Shown: positions 36,918 through 44,364 of the stretch, piece by piece
Layout of the letters: each line of letters opens with the position of its first letter
Position numbering within the stretch: the first letter of the stretch is position 1
Assembly: GCF_000250655.1 (NCBI RefSeq)
Contig: NC_016935.1
Coordinates: 2,808,001-2,872,000, forward strand
Direction of reading: 5' to 3'
Length of the DNA: 64,000 nt
DNA from: Paenibacillus mucilaginosus 3016
GTDB lineage: Bacteria; Bacillota; Bacilli; Paenibacillales; NBRC-103111
Notes under the pieces: generated by a model
The model's input: the letters and a program-made list of their open reading frames with translations, nothing else
Databases searched by the model: none
Told to the model about the DNA's origin: nothing
Position numbers and translations under genes: made by a program

Positions 36918-37418
36918 ATGTTTAAGACCCTATCTGAATTCGCCGATTCATGGAAGAACGAATCCGCTTCCACCCAGCGTATCCTGGATGCCCTGACCGA
37001 CAGCTCCCTTCAGCAGAAGATCGCGCCGGACTACCGCAGCCTGGGTCAGCTCGGCTGGCACATCGCCACTTGTATTCACGAAATGCTCTCGCGTACGGGA
37101 CTCGAATTCCCTGCGCCGGAAGGGGAGGAGCAGGCGCCAAGCTCCGCAGCCGTCATTGCCGATACCTACCGCAGGGCTTCCGCCGCCATGCTGGAAGCCG
37201 TGCAGACGCAGTGGACGGATGCGGATCTCTTCACCCGCGTGAACCTGTACGGGGAGGAGTGGCCCAACGGGCTGACCCTGCGGATCCTGATCCAGCATGA
37301 GGTGCACCACCGGGGGCAGATGACGGTGCTGATGCGGCAGGCGGGTCTGCGGGTGCCGGATATTTACGGCCCGACGCGGGAGGATTGGATCGAGCAGGGG
37401 ATGGTTCCGCTGGTGTAG
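36918..37418 (+). CDS. DinB-family four-helix protein
   Basis: 166 residues behind a strong TTAAGGAGG. The DinB/YfiT fold is marked by the metal-binding histidine triad: H48 in GQLGWHIATCIHEM and H127/H131 in IQHEVHHRGQMTVLM. Members bind a divalent metal. Some act as thiol-dependent transferases, but most are uncharacterised, so no reaction is assigned. It is a single gene with its own terminator. Confidence 0.9.
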   Translation: MFKTLSEFADSWKNESASTQRILDALTDSSLQQKIAPDYRSLGQLGWHIATCIHEMLSRTGLEFPAPEGEEQAPSSAAVIADTYRRASAAMLEAVQTQWTDADLFTRVNLYGEEWPNGLTLRILIQHEVHHRGQMTVLMRQAGLRVPDIYGPTREDWIEQGMVPLV

Positions 37419-37460
37419 GAAACCGATCGCCTGGTTGTTGGCAGCGGTAAAGTCAAAGAT

Positions 37461-37488
37461 GGCCTTCCCTGTTGGAAGGCCTGTTTGC
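37461..37488 (+). terminator. Terminator after the DinB-like gene
   Basis: GGCCTTCC (37461-37468), loop CTGTT, GGAAGGCC (37474-37481), then TGTTTGC. The T run is modest. Confidence 0.6.
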
Positions 37489-37675
37489 GTAACGAGCGGC
37501 GGGGGAAGGTCGGCCGGACGATCATCGTATGACTTGCTCACGGCATCGTCATGACCGGGACATGACGGCAGGCATGACAGGAAGCATGACCCGGGGGATG
37601 ACGGGGGTCACTGGTCACTCCGGCGCGCAAACCGTACGATTACTCCGTGGAACTATTCTCGAAGGAGTGATTGGG

Positions 37676-38419
37676 ATGATGAAACGGATTGCGGTTCTGG
37701 CCGCCCTGAGTGCCGTCCTGCTGGCGGGCAGCGTATCGGCGGCGCCATCGGTAGAGAAGCCGGGCGGAGGACCGAAGGGAACGCCCGCCGAGCACGTGAA
37801 CCAAGCGGGCTTCGTCGACGATGATGCGGACGACGATGCGCCGGGAGCGCAGGGCGGGCACAAGGCGAAGGCGGAGGAGCCGAAGCCGCCGAAGATCGAG
37901 ACGAATGCGCCGGCGGTGGATCTGACGGCACCGGGTGTCCAGTGGCTCGACCAGCTGAAGCCGGTGCAGCCCGGGGACACGGCCGCGCTGGGCGACGGCT
38001 ACTGCGCCTGCACGATGGTGACGGTGAAGCTGAAGCGCATCAGCGTACGAGGCAACAACGAGTCGGGGACCGATGAGTGGCGCTTCCGGGTGAAGCTCGG
38101 CTCGCAGACCTTCTACTATCCTTCTTCCACAGGGCAGTACAACATCTCGAGCAGTGCCACTTATCCCCACGACATCTACCTCGATTATGTGCTGCATGAT
38201 TCCAAGTACTACCTGACGGACGGCCAGACCGTCGGCATGATCTTCGATGTCGAGGCCCGGGAGCTCGACACGTTCTCCGACGATGTGTCCAGGGCGAGCG
38301 GGGCGCTAGGCATCACGATTCCGACGAGCGGCACGTGGTATTCCATCACGGCGCAGAACGATACGCCGGTGCTCTTCCAGTTCGAGATCTCGACCCGGCC
38401 GGCGTCCAAGTACGATTGA
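37676..38419 (+). CDS. Secreted protein of unknown function
   Basis: 247 residues from ATG 37676 (GAAGGAG 10 bp upstream; the in-frame stretch before it is not coding-like). The signal peptide MMKRIAVLAALSAVLLAGSV is cut near VSAAP. An acidic low-complexity segment (VDDDADDDAPGAQ) and a Lys/Pro-rich linker follow to about residue 85. The C-terminal half (about 95-247) is beta-rich with one CAC pair in GDGYCACTMVTVKLKRISV and many Tyr/Thr strands, like a small extracellular beta-sandwich. I do not recognise the family. It stands alone between terminators. Confidence 0.75.
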   Translation: MMKRIAVLAALSAVLLAGSVSAAPSVEKPGGGPKGTPAEHVNQAGFVDDDADDDAPGAQGGHKAKAEEPKPPKIETNAPAVDLTAPGVQWLDQLKPVQPGDTAALGDGYCACTMVTVKLKRISVRGNNESGTDEWRFRVKLGSQTFYYPSSTGQYNISSSATYPHDIYLDYVLHDSKYYLTDGQTVGMIFDVEARELDTFSDDVSRASGALGITIPTSGTWYSITAQNDTPVLFQFEISTRPASKYD

Positions 38420-38474
38420 GGGGGGGCTGACGTCCCTTGGCGAACAAGGGGAGGGCACGCCCGCTTCACATGCG

Positions 38475-38513
38475 AAAGCCCGGCTGGACCTTGGGTCCGG
38501 CCGGGCTTTAAAA
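38475..38513 (+). terminator. Rho-independent terminator
   Basis: AAAGCCCGGC(TGGACC) pairs with (GGTCC)GGCCGGGCTTT around TTG, followed by TAAAATTT. The A-rich left flank also makes it usable from the other strand. Confidence 0.8.
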
Positions 38514-38530
38514 TTTAGAAGTTATATCTC

Positions 38531-38860
38531 TTCAGGGCTCGATTCTGCTGGCGCGCAAAGCCGTCTATGAAAATAGCGGAAGTACGGTGCGCTATTTCCA
38601 CTTTTTGATGGTTCCCATTAGAATTAAAGGAACTCAGATGCGCTATTGTAGGGAAGAGCACCGTTTCCAGGCTCGTTTTCCCCTTATAAGGCATCGGAGT
38701 TCCGCTATTTTCCGGGAAATGGAGGGAAATCGCTCAATAAGATACCTCACTTCCGTTATTTTAAAACGAACATTCCGGACGCCCTGCCAAAACGATCGGT
38801 CACCGGAGGCGGAGGCCGAACCGCATACCTTCCAGCTCGAACTCCAGGTCGCGGATCGCG
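38531..38860. repeat. Dispersed intergenic repeat, copy A
   Basis: About 330 bp aligned with 48733-49060 at roughly 85% identity by eye. It begins TTCAGGGCTCGATTCTGCTG and ends near GCGGATCGCG. It contains recurring CGCTATT units, including an exact inverted pair AAATAGCG...CGCTATTT (about 38571-38597) and TTCCGCTATTTTCC. Differences between copies change encoded residues freely and shift the frame, so the short open frame across it is not a gene. It abuts the truncated 5' end of the RCC1 relic. Confidence 0.85.
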
Positions 38861-38863
38861 GTC

Positions 38864-39718
38864 TCCTATGAGCCGGTCCAGATCGCAGGTCTCGAGTCGG
38901 TCGTCTCGGTCGCTGCGGGAGATAACTTCAACCTGGCCCTGACGAAGGACGGCAATGTCTGGGCGTGGGGGAACAATGCCCGCGGCCAGCTCGGCGACGG
39001 CACGAAGGAGAACCGGTCCACTCCCGTTCAGGTCCGCGGCATTGCGGGCGTGCGGTCCATCGCGGCAGGCAAGAACCACAGCCTGGCGCTGCTGAAGAAC
39101 GGCACCCTCTGGTCCTGGGGCAGCAATGAGTTCGACCAGCTCGCTACTTCCGCTGCTGAAGTCGTCATGCCGCAGCGGATTCCTTATATCGACGGAGTGC
39201 AGATGATCACTGCGGGCCATGACCACAGCGCGGCCGTGATCGGCTAGGGGATGGTCTACCTGTGGGGCAAGAACTACTCGGGCCAGCTCGGTGACGGGAC
39301 GACAGGGCATAAGCTGGTTCCGGCGCAGGCCCTGAAGGTGAATCACACCGCCGTCGAAGCGGAAGGTCTGGAGCTGCTGCCGAGCGAGGGCAGTATCGGA
39401 ATGTATGAGGACAGTGCGGCATCCGGCGGCCGGGCTGTCGGCTATATCGACAACTATGGCGATAACCTGCAGTTCTATAATCACTACATCCCGGGCAAAA
39501 TCATCCGCGTGCGCTATGCCGCACTGAACAGCGGCACCATGAACCTGTATATCAACGGGGCCTACGCGCAGAGCGTGTCCTTCGACTCTACAGGTGCCTG
39601 GACCGGACGGTACGCCTCTAAGCTGATCTACGTGCCCATACCGGAGAGTTCGACCCTCAAGCTGCAGTATGACCGGGGGTCGGTGCCGGTGAATATCGAT
39701 GCGATTGAAGTCTTTTAG
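38864..39718 (+). pseudogene. RCC1-repeat / carbohydrate-binding-module gene, 5'-truncated and split by an amber codon
   Basis: Continuous reading from SYEPVQIAGLESVV gives RCC1 beta-propeller repeats (VSVAAGDNFNLALTKDGNVW, NNARGQLGDGTKENRSTPVQ, then KNHSLALLKNGTLWSWGSNE). It stops at TAG 39245-39247 after GHDHSAAVIG and goes on in the same frame with GMVYLWGKNYSGQLGDGTTG. One CAG-to-TAG change restores it. The rest is a CBM6/35-like beta-module (ALNSGTMNLYINGAYAQSVS to NIDAIEVF). No start codon, ribosome site or signal peptide remains: the 5' side is replaced by repeat copy A. It was probably a secreted glycan-binding protein. Confidence 0.8.
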
Positions 39719-39751
39719 CCTGTCAGCCGGTCACTGCCCTGGATGCATAAC

Positions 39752-39789
39752 CCCGTTTGGAAAACCCCATATTAAAACGGGTTCCAAAC
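39752..39789 (+). promoter_or_regulatory. Two mutually exclusive stems upstream of the small two-repeat gene
   Basis: CCCGTTT (39752-39758) can pair with AAACGGG (39775-39781), while GTTTGGAA (39755-39762) can pair with TTCCAAAC (39782-39789) immediately before the GGGAGGAGGT ribosome site. The two stems share 39755-39758. This could be a simple translational switch or a relic terminator. It is inference from base pairing only. Confidence 0.3.
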
Positions 39790-39807
39790 AGGGAGGAGGT
39801 GCAGACT

Positions 39808-40032
39808 ATGGCAAACCAAAAGACCCAGCAGGCGGACAACGCGGTGCAGCACGCCCATAATGCCGTATCTCAGGCAATGGAGCATCCGACCGATCAGCTG
39901 ATCGAGCAGGCGGACAACTCGATCCGCCACGCAAGAGCGGCGGTGACGCAGGCATATGAAACGGGCGACACGCTCAGCGCAAGCAGAGCGGCTGGCGCGC
40001 TCGAGGAAGAGTGCGAGCGTCTGGGCGACTAA
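39808..40032 (+). CDS. 74-residue two-repeat helical protein, function unknown
   Basis: ATG 39808 follows a very strong GGGAGGAGGTG. The in-frame upstream codons are not used, as the leader region forms the stems at 39752-39789. The sequence is all-helical, with two similar units: QADNAVQHAHNAVSQAMEHP (about 8-27) and QADNSIRHARAAVTQAYETG (about 34-53), then a short third helix. There is no signal peptide, cysteine or membrane segment, so it is cytoplasmic, probably a small bundle or coiled coil. A perfect ribosome site and its own terminator argue that it is real. Confidence 0.75.
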   Translation: MANQKTQQADNAVQHAHNAVSQAMEHPTDQLIEQADNSIRHARAAVTQAYETGDTLSASRAAGALEEECERLGD

Positions 40033-40075
40033 GCCGAGGCTGGCATGAAGCACTATTACTGCACATGAGAGAAGA

Positions 40076-40112
40076 AAAGCAGGCTGCCGCCGGGCAGTCT
40101 GCTTCTTTTACG
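40076..40112 (+). terminator. Rho-independent terminator
   Basis: AAGCAGGCTGCC pairs with GGGCAGTCTGCTT around a GCC loop, then CTTTTACG. It ends the small two-repeat gene. Confidence 0.75.
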
Positions 40113-40250
40113 TTATTCACTTCACAGGAGCTGCCGGCCGGAGGTTGTACCGACATCCGCTTCCAGCGGGGGAGCCCGGTGGGAAGGGGAGGTAACTGGC
40201 GCCAAAAAGTTCAGGCAGCTCCCCAGCTCCCAGCCCGAGCTGCTTCCAGT

Positions 40251-40373
40251 ACTATTCACCCTGTCGCAGCACTCGAATCTGCAGCTTACTTACGATCCAG
40301 CCGACTAGCGGCTCGCTGGAACCGTCCGCCTCCGCGTAGCTTACCAGCCGTCCGCCGGTAAGCTCGCTGCAGC
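40251..40373 (-). pseudogene. Relic of a second DUF2264 gene (3' end only)
   Basis: On the minus strand this stretch reads LTGGRLVSYAEADGSSEPL, then VGWIVSKLQIRVLRQGE and a stop at 40251-40253. The first part matches the last residues of the intact neighbour (VTGGELVIYAEADGSGEPLL). At the DNA level 40306-40366 and the end of the DUF2264 gene share long runs such as ACCGTCCGCCTCCGCGTAG. It lies directly downstream of that gene, so it looks like what remains of a tandem copy. The stretch from 40113 to 40250 holds nothing I can recognise. Confidence 0.6.
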
Positions 40374-40386
40374 TGCCCCCGCGGCT

Positions 40387-42270
40387 TCAGAGCTCCAGCC
40401 GCCTGCGCAGCAGCGGCTCGCCTGAACCGTCCGCCTCCGCGTAGATCACCAGCTCCCCGCCGGTAACCAGCGCCATCGGAGCCGCCTCCCAGCTTCCCGC
40501 TCCTCCGCTGACGCCCCCTTCACCGTAGACGGCCGACGCCAGCCAGGTCACGCCGGGCTCTATCCGCGTCCGGATCGTCGGGATCACCGTGCGGGGGTGC
40601 AGCAGGTTCGTGTTCGCGTTCGGCTGGATGAGCTCGGCGGTACCGCCGCTGCCGTACAGCCGCAGGATGCCGCTGGCGGTGCCGGCCCACGCCGCGTACG
40701 CGGCATCCTCCCGCACCGCCGTCTCCACCGGTCCGGCGGAGACTCCGCCGCTCCGCTCGATGCCGAGCGCGAACCCGCCTTCGGCCGCATCCAGCGTGCG
40801 GGCGGTCCGGATGCCGTGGACCCGGATGTGCCACGGGGTGCCCGGCACAAGCCACGTGTGCACCTCGACATCCGCCCACGGCTTCCACCGCGCGTAGATC
40901 AGGCCGTCGTCCGTGATGCGGGCCTCTTCGCAGCGCCGCTTCACGCGGTACAGGTTGTCTCCCTCGCTCAGCGCCAGCATGGAATCGAACGCCCCCTGGG
41001 CGAGTCCCCATTCGGCCCGCGGCACGCTGAAGCCGAAGAGGGTGGAGTAGGCAAACTTCTCATACTTGGCGGACGTATGCGTATGCTCGTTCGAAGATCC
41101 GTGTCCCGAGTTGAAGGCAAGCACGTGAGGCACCTTCCCGCTGTCTGCGCGGCGGAAGACCAGGTGGGGCGCGTGCTGTACAGCGAGGCTCTCCTCCGGC
41201 TCAGGCATCGGCAGCTCCTCGGCCGTCCAGAACGGATGATCCGCCGGCAGCGCCAGCGGCAGGAACGTTTTCAGCGCCCAGTAGGGCGATCCGGGAGCAT
41301 TGTAGTTCTCGGCCATGATCAGGTTCGGGTACGCATACCCGATCGTCAGCGTCCCGTCCGGGGCGAAGATCCCCTGGGCGAACCACCAGCGCAGATTGCG
41401 GAGGATGAGGCCCTTGGTCACGCCCAGGGGGTAAGGCTCCACCCCGGCGAACACGAGCGCGCTCCAGAACGCGGACTGGGAGAACCGGTAAGCAAGGCTT
41501 CGGCCGTACGGCAGCGCCGAGCCGTCCTCGGCGAACCAGTGGAGGAACCGGCGGGCGAACAGAGCGGCCCGCTCCTTGTACAGCCGGGAGCGCTCCGGGT
41601 CCTCCGCTTCCATCAGCTTGGCGTAGAGCAGCCCGTAATAGTGAATGGCGAACGGAACGTAGTAGTCGCTGTGTCCGCCCACGCCGTCGGCATACCAGCC
41701 GTCCCCGAGATAGAAGCGCTCGATCTCATCGAGCGTCTGCCCGGTCAGCTCGGCATCGTAGGGGAGCCCCGCTTTTTTGAAGCCGATCTGCACGATGACG
41801 CGGAAGAACAGCCAGTTGCAGTCCCACAGCTTCCGTCCGTTGATCTGCCGGAGCCAGGCGGCCAGCCGCTCGAGCTCTTCGCCGGACAGCTTCTCCCGCA
41901 GCAGCTCCGGGACCAGCGCGAGAGCGAGGCCGAAGGCGGCCATCTCCACGGATTTTTGGTCATAGTCGTGCACCGTTCCCCAGTATTCCTCATGCCCCGG
42001 ATCCGTGCCGCTGCGGATGCCTTCCAGCACGGTCTCGAGCAGCTCGCTGGTCTCTCCGCCCGCGAGGAGGGGAACCAGCCCCCACAGGACACGGGAGAAG
42101 CCTTCGTAGCCGGCGACCTCCCTCGGGTAGCTTGCTGCCGTGCCGCCGAGCTCGAGCCGGGCCGAGCCAGGACTGTAATACGGGAGCAGGGGAGCGCTGA
42201 GCTGTCTGAAGGCCAGGATGAGATCTTCTCTTGTTACCAGCGGATTGTTCACAATAGGCTGCGATTTCAT
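40387..42270 (-). CDS. DUF2264 family protein, probable polysaccharide-utilisation enzyme
   Basis: 627 residues, cytoplasmic (no signal peptide). ATG at 42268-42270 follows GGAAAGGAAA. The N-terminal half (about 1-400) is an (alpha/alpha)-toroid-like helical region: NGRKLWDCNWLFFRVIVQIG, DGWYADGVGGHSDYYVPFAI and NSGHGSSNEHTHTSAKYEKF are family landmarks. A C-terminal beta-domain follows. DUF2264 genes commonly occur beside GH88/GH105 and polysaccharide-lyase genes (family knowledge). The activity is unproven and lyase- or hydrolase-like roles are possible. It is divergent from the third sensor kinase gene and shares its regulatory region. Confidence 0.85.
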   Translation of the reverse strand: MKSQPIVNNPLVTREDLILAFRQLSAPLLPYYSPGSARLELGGTAASYPREVAGYEGFSRVLWGLVPLLAGGETSELLETVLEGIRSGTDPGHEEYWGTVHDYDQKSVEMAAFGLALALVPELLREKLSGEELERLAAWLRQINGRKLWDCNWLFFRVIVQIGFKKAGLPYDAELTGQTLDEIERFYLGDGWYADGVGGHSDYYVPFAIHYYGLLYAKLMEAEDPERSRLYKERAALFARRFLHWFAEDGSALPYGRSLAYRFSQSAFWSALVFAGVEPYPLGVTKGLILRNLRWWFAQGIFAPDGTLTIGYAYPNLIMAENYNAPGSPYWALKTFLPLALPADHPFWTAEELPMPEPEESLAVQHAPHLVFRRADSGKVPHVLAFNSGHGSSNEHTHTSAKYEKFAYSTLFGFSVPRAEWGLAQGAFDSMLALSEGDNLYRVKRRCEEARITDDGLIYARWKPWADVEVHTWLVPGTPWHIRVHGIRTARTLDAAEGGFALGIERSGGVSAGPVETAVREDAAYAAWAGTASGILRLYGSGGTAELIQPNANTNLLHPRTVIPTIRTRIEPGVTWLASAVYGEGGVSGGAGSWEAAPMALVTGGELVIYAEADGSGEPLLRRRLEL

Positions 42271-42320
42271 TGTAGGGTTTCCTTTCCTTCCGTCATAAGC
42301 TCCTTCTGAAACTTGCCTCG

Positions 42321-42326
42321 ATTATA
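42321..42326 (-). promoter_or_regulatory. -10 element of the DUF2264 promoter
   Basis: On the minus strand TATAAT (42326-42321) lies about 50 bp before the DUF2264 ATG, with no good -35. The paired boxes of the divergent promoter (42368-42403) begin 42 bp upstream of it, so one regulator could drive both directions (inference). Confidence 0.45.
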
Positions 42327-42367
42327 ACCGCACTTTGTTCCCCGATGCATCGGCCTCCCCCCAAGTA

Positions 42368-42430
42368 GTCAAAATAATTCTAAGAGATGTCAAAATAACG
42401 TTATCGTGCTGCCGGGTCCTGGCCTATAAT
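42368..42430 (+). promoter_or_regulatory. Regulon promoter P1 (two 21-bp-spaced boxes plus TATAAT)
   Basis: Box 1 GTCAAAATAATTCTA (42368-42382) and box 2 GTCAAAATAACGTTA (42389-42403) start exactly 21 bp apart. TATAAT (42425-42430) begins 36 bp after the start of box 2. No proper -35 is present: its place is covered by the end of box 2, the layout of an AraC-type activator binding as a head-to-tail dimer. It drives the kinase-regulator pair, so the system is probably autoregulated. Confidence 0.75.
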
Positions 42431-42504
42431 GTACCTATAACCCCCGCTTCGGCAGGGCATCTGGAGCCCCCGATCACGGATGGCAGACAAGGAAGGCGAC
42501 CCGC

Positions 42505-44364
42505 ATGATTCTGTTTGGGCGAAGGTTCAGACCGTTCTCCATTACCTCATTTCGCACCAAGCTGACCCTCGTGTCGGTCTTGTGCATCCTGCTTCCGGCT
42601 CTCGTTACACTCGTCGTGTACAACCTGCTCACCCGCGATGCAGTGAAGGAGCAGGCGGTATCGGGTGCGAAGCAGACGCTGGAGCTCATTGACGGCCATG
42701 TATCCAACACGCTGGAGTACATGACCTATCTTCTGAATTACATCCAGGAAGACATCGATCTCAAAATGGCCCTGAAACAGCTCAATGACACCGTTTACAG
42801 TGAGGACCGGTTAACGAACGAGCAGTACACCACAGGCAGTGTGGTGCGGTACAAGATCGACAGCCTGACGGCGGCCGGGGAAAGCGTCTACCTGACGATC
42901 GTGCTGCCGAACGGCATGTACTTTACGAACTATCCGGCTTATGAATATGCCCCGGCCCGGATCTTGAAGGAGCCGTGGCTCCGGCAGGCGAACGGGGTGT
43001 ACGGCTATCATTCCTATTGGCCGGGCACGCTGCCTACCCAGTTCCTGTCGGAGAAAGGGAGAAATCCGTACCAGCTGACGGTCGTCCGCGCGCTGAGAAA
43101 CCAGAGCTCCGACAACTCCACGATCTACGCCTATGTAGTCGTCACGATCATGGAGAGCCGGATTCACCGGTATTTCGAACGCCTCGCCGCCGGCCAGGAG
43201 GTGATGCTCCTCGATCGGGACGACCGGGTGCTGTCGCATACGGATGCGGGGCATATCGGGACGGACTTCGCCTACCTGAAACAGGCGGAGGGAGAGCCGG
43301 AGCGGGATATCGTGCGCCGGGACGGCACCGACTACCTGATCTCGCAGCACCCGATCTCCTTCAGCGTCAACGGTTGGAAGCTCGTTTCGCTGACGCCGTA
43401 CCGTACGGCGGTGACCAAGATCAATGCGATTTTTCAGAACGTGTTCCTGTTCCAGCTCGTCTCCTTCGTGCTCTTCTTCATCCTCCTGATGGTGGCGCTG
43501 CGGGCGTTCACCAAGCCGCTGGTGAAGCTGGACAAGGTGGCCGTGGAGGTGCAGAAGGGGGATCTCAGCGTCCGCTCGTCGATCCGCGGGATGGATGAGA
43601 TCGGCCGCCTCGGCAAATCGTTCGACGGCATGCTCGAGCGCATCTCCGATATGATCGAGGAGATTACGCAGACCCAGGCGCGTAAGCGGAAGGCGGAGCT
43701 GAGCATGCTGCAGGCGCAGATCAATCCGCATTTTCTGTTCAACGTGCTGAATTCGATCCGGATGAAGGTGCTCGGGCGCGGGGACCGGGAGAGTGCGGAG
43801 ATGATTGCTTCGCTCTCCAAGCTGCTGCGGATGACGATCCAGGACCAGGGAAGCATTCCCCTCCACGACGAGGTGGAGACCGTGATCGATTATATGAAGC
43901 TGATGAATATGCGCCAAAAAGAAACCGCTGTCCTCGAGGTGGACATTGCCCCGGAGGTGTATCTGGAGCGGGTGCCGCGCTTCTTCCTGCAGCCGCTGAT
44001 CGAGAATGCGCTCATCCACGGCCTGAACCAGCAGGCCGGCACGGTCTTCCTCGAGGCCTCGCCGGAGGAGGCGGACCTGATCCGCATCCGCGTCCGGGAT
44101 ACCGGGCAGGGCATGGATGCGGAGAAGCTGGAGAGGCTGCGCCGGCGGCTGTCGGCCCTGCCGGGGGAAGAGGCGGCAGGCCCCGACAAGAAGGGCTTCT
44201 CTTCCATCGGGCTCTCCAACGTATACGAGCGGATGCGGATGACCTTCGGGGAGCGTTTCCGGATGGTGATCGACAGCACGGAGGGAGCGGGAACGGTCAT
44301 TACGATGTATATTCCGAAGCAGGAGGAGGCGGAGCCGCATGTACAAGGTCATGCTGGTGGATGA
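42505..44364 (+). CDS. Sensor histidine kinase, YesM type
   Basis: 619 residues. ATG 42505 follows GGAAGGCGA. A membrane segment (about 19-42), an extracellular sensor (dCache-like) domain to about 308, a second membrane segment (FLFQLVSFVLFFILLMVAL) and HAMP precede a His_kinase domain with LQAQINPHFLFNVLNSI (His about 409) and HATPase_c (LIENALIHGL, DTGQGMD, IGLSNVYERMRMTFG). It overlaps the regulator gene by 26 bp. It probably senses a breakdown product of the uronate-containing glycan handled by this locus (inference). Confidence 0.93.
   Translation: MILFGRRFRPFSITSFRTKLTLVSVLCILLPALVTLVVYNLLTRDAVKEQAVSGAKQTLELIDGHVSNTLEYMTYLLNYIQEDIDLKMALKQLNDTVYSEDRLTNEQYTTGSVVRYKIDSLTAAGESVYLTIVLPNGMYFTNYPAYEYAPARILKEPWLRQANGVYGYHSYWPGTLPTQFLSEKGRNPYQLTVVRALRNQSSDNSTIYAYVVVTIMESRIHRYFERLAAGQEVMLLDRDDRVLSHTDAGHIGTDFAYLKQAEGEPERDIVRRDGTDYLISQHPISFSVNGWKLVSLTPYRTAVTKINAIFQNVFLFQLVSFVLFFILLMVALRAFTKPLVKLDKVAVEVQKGDLSVRSSIRGMDEIGRLGKSFDGMLERISDMIEEITQTQARKRKAELSMLQAQINPHFLFNVLNSIRMKVLGRGDRESAEMIASLSKLLRMTIQDQGSIPLHDEVETVIDYMKLMNMRQKETAVLEVDIAPEVYLERVPRFFLQPLIENALIHGLNQQAGTVFLEASPEEADLIRIRVRDTGQGMDAEKLERLRRRLSALPGEEAAGPDKKGFSSIGLSNVYERMRMTFGERFRMVIDSTEGAGTVITMYIPKQEEAEPHVQGHAGG

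Noticed and set aside
37550..37612. Irregular run of CATGAC-like units upstream of the secreted orphan
   Set aside because: Unit spacing varies between about 11 and 13 bases with little conservation between units; too weak to call a tandem repeat or binding array.
38587..38871. Short open frame in repeat copy A with a similar one in copy B (48788-49051)
   Set aside because: The shared DNA explains the similarity. Substitutions are not biased to silent positions, the frames diverge after a shift, and no ribosome site is present.
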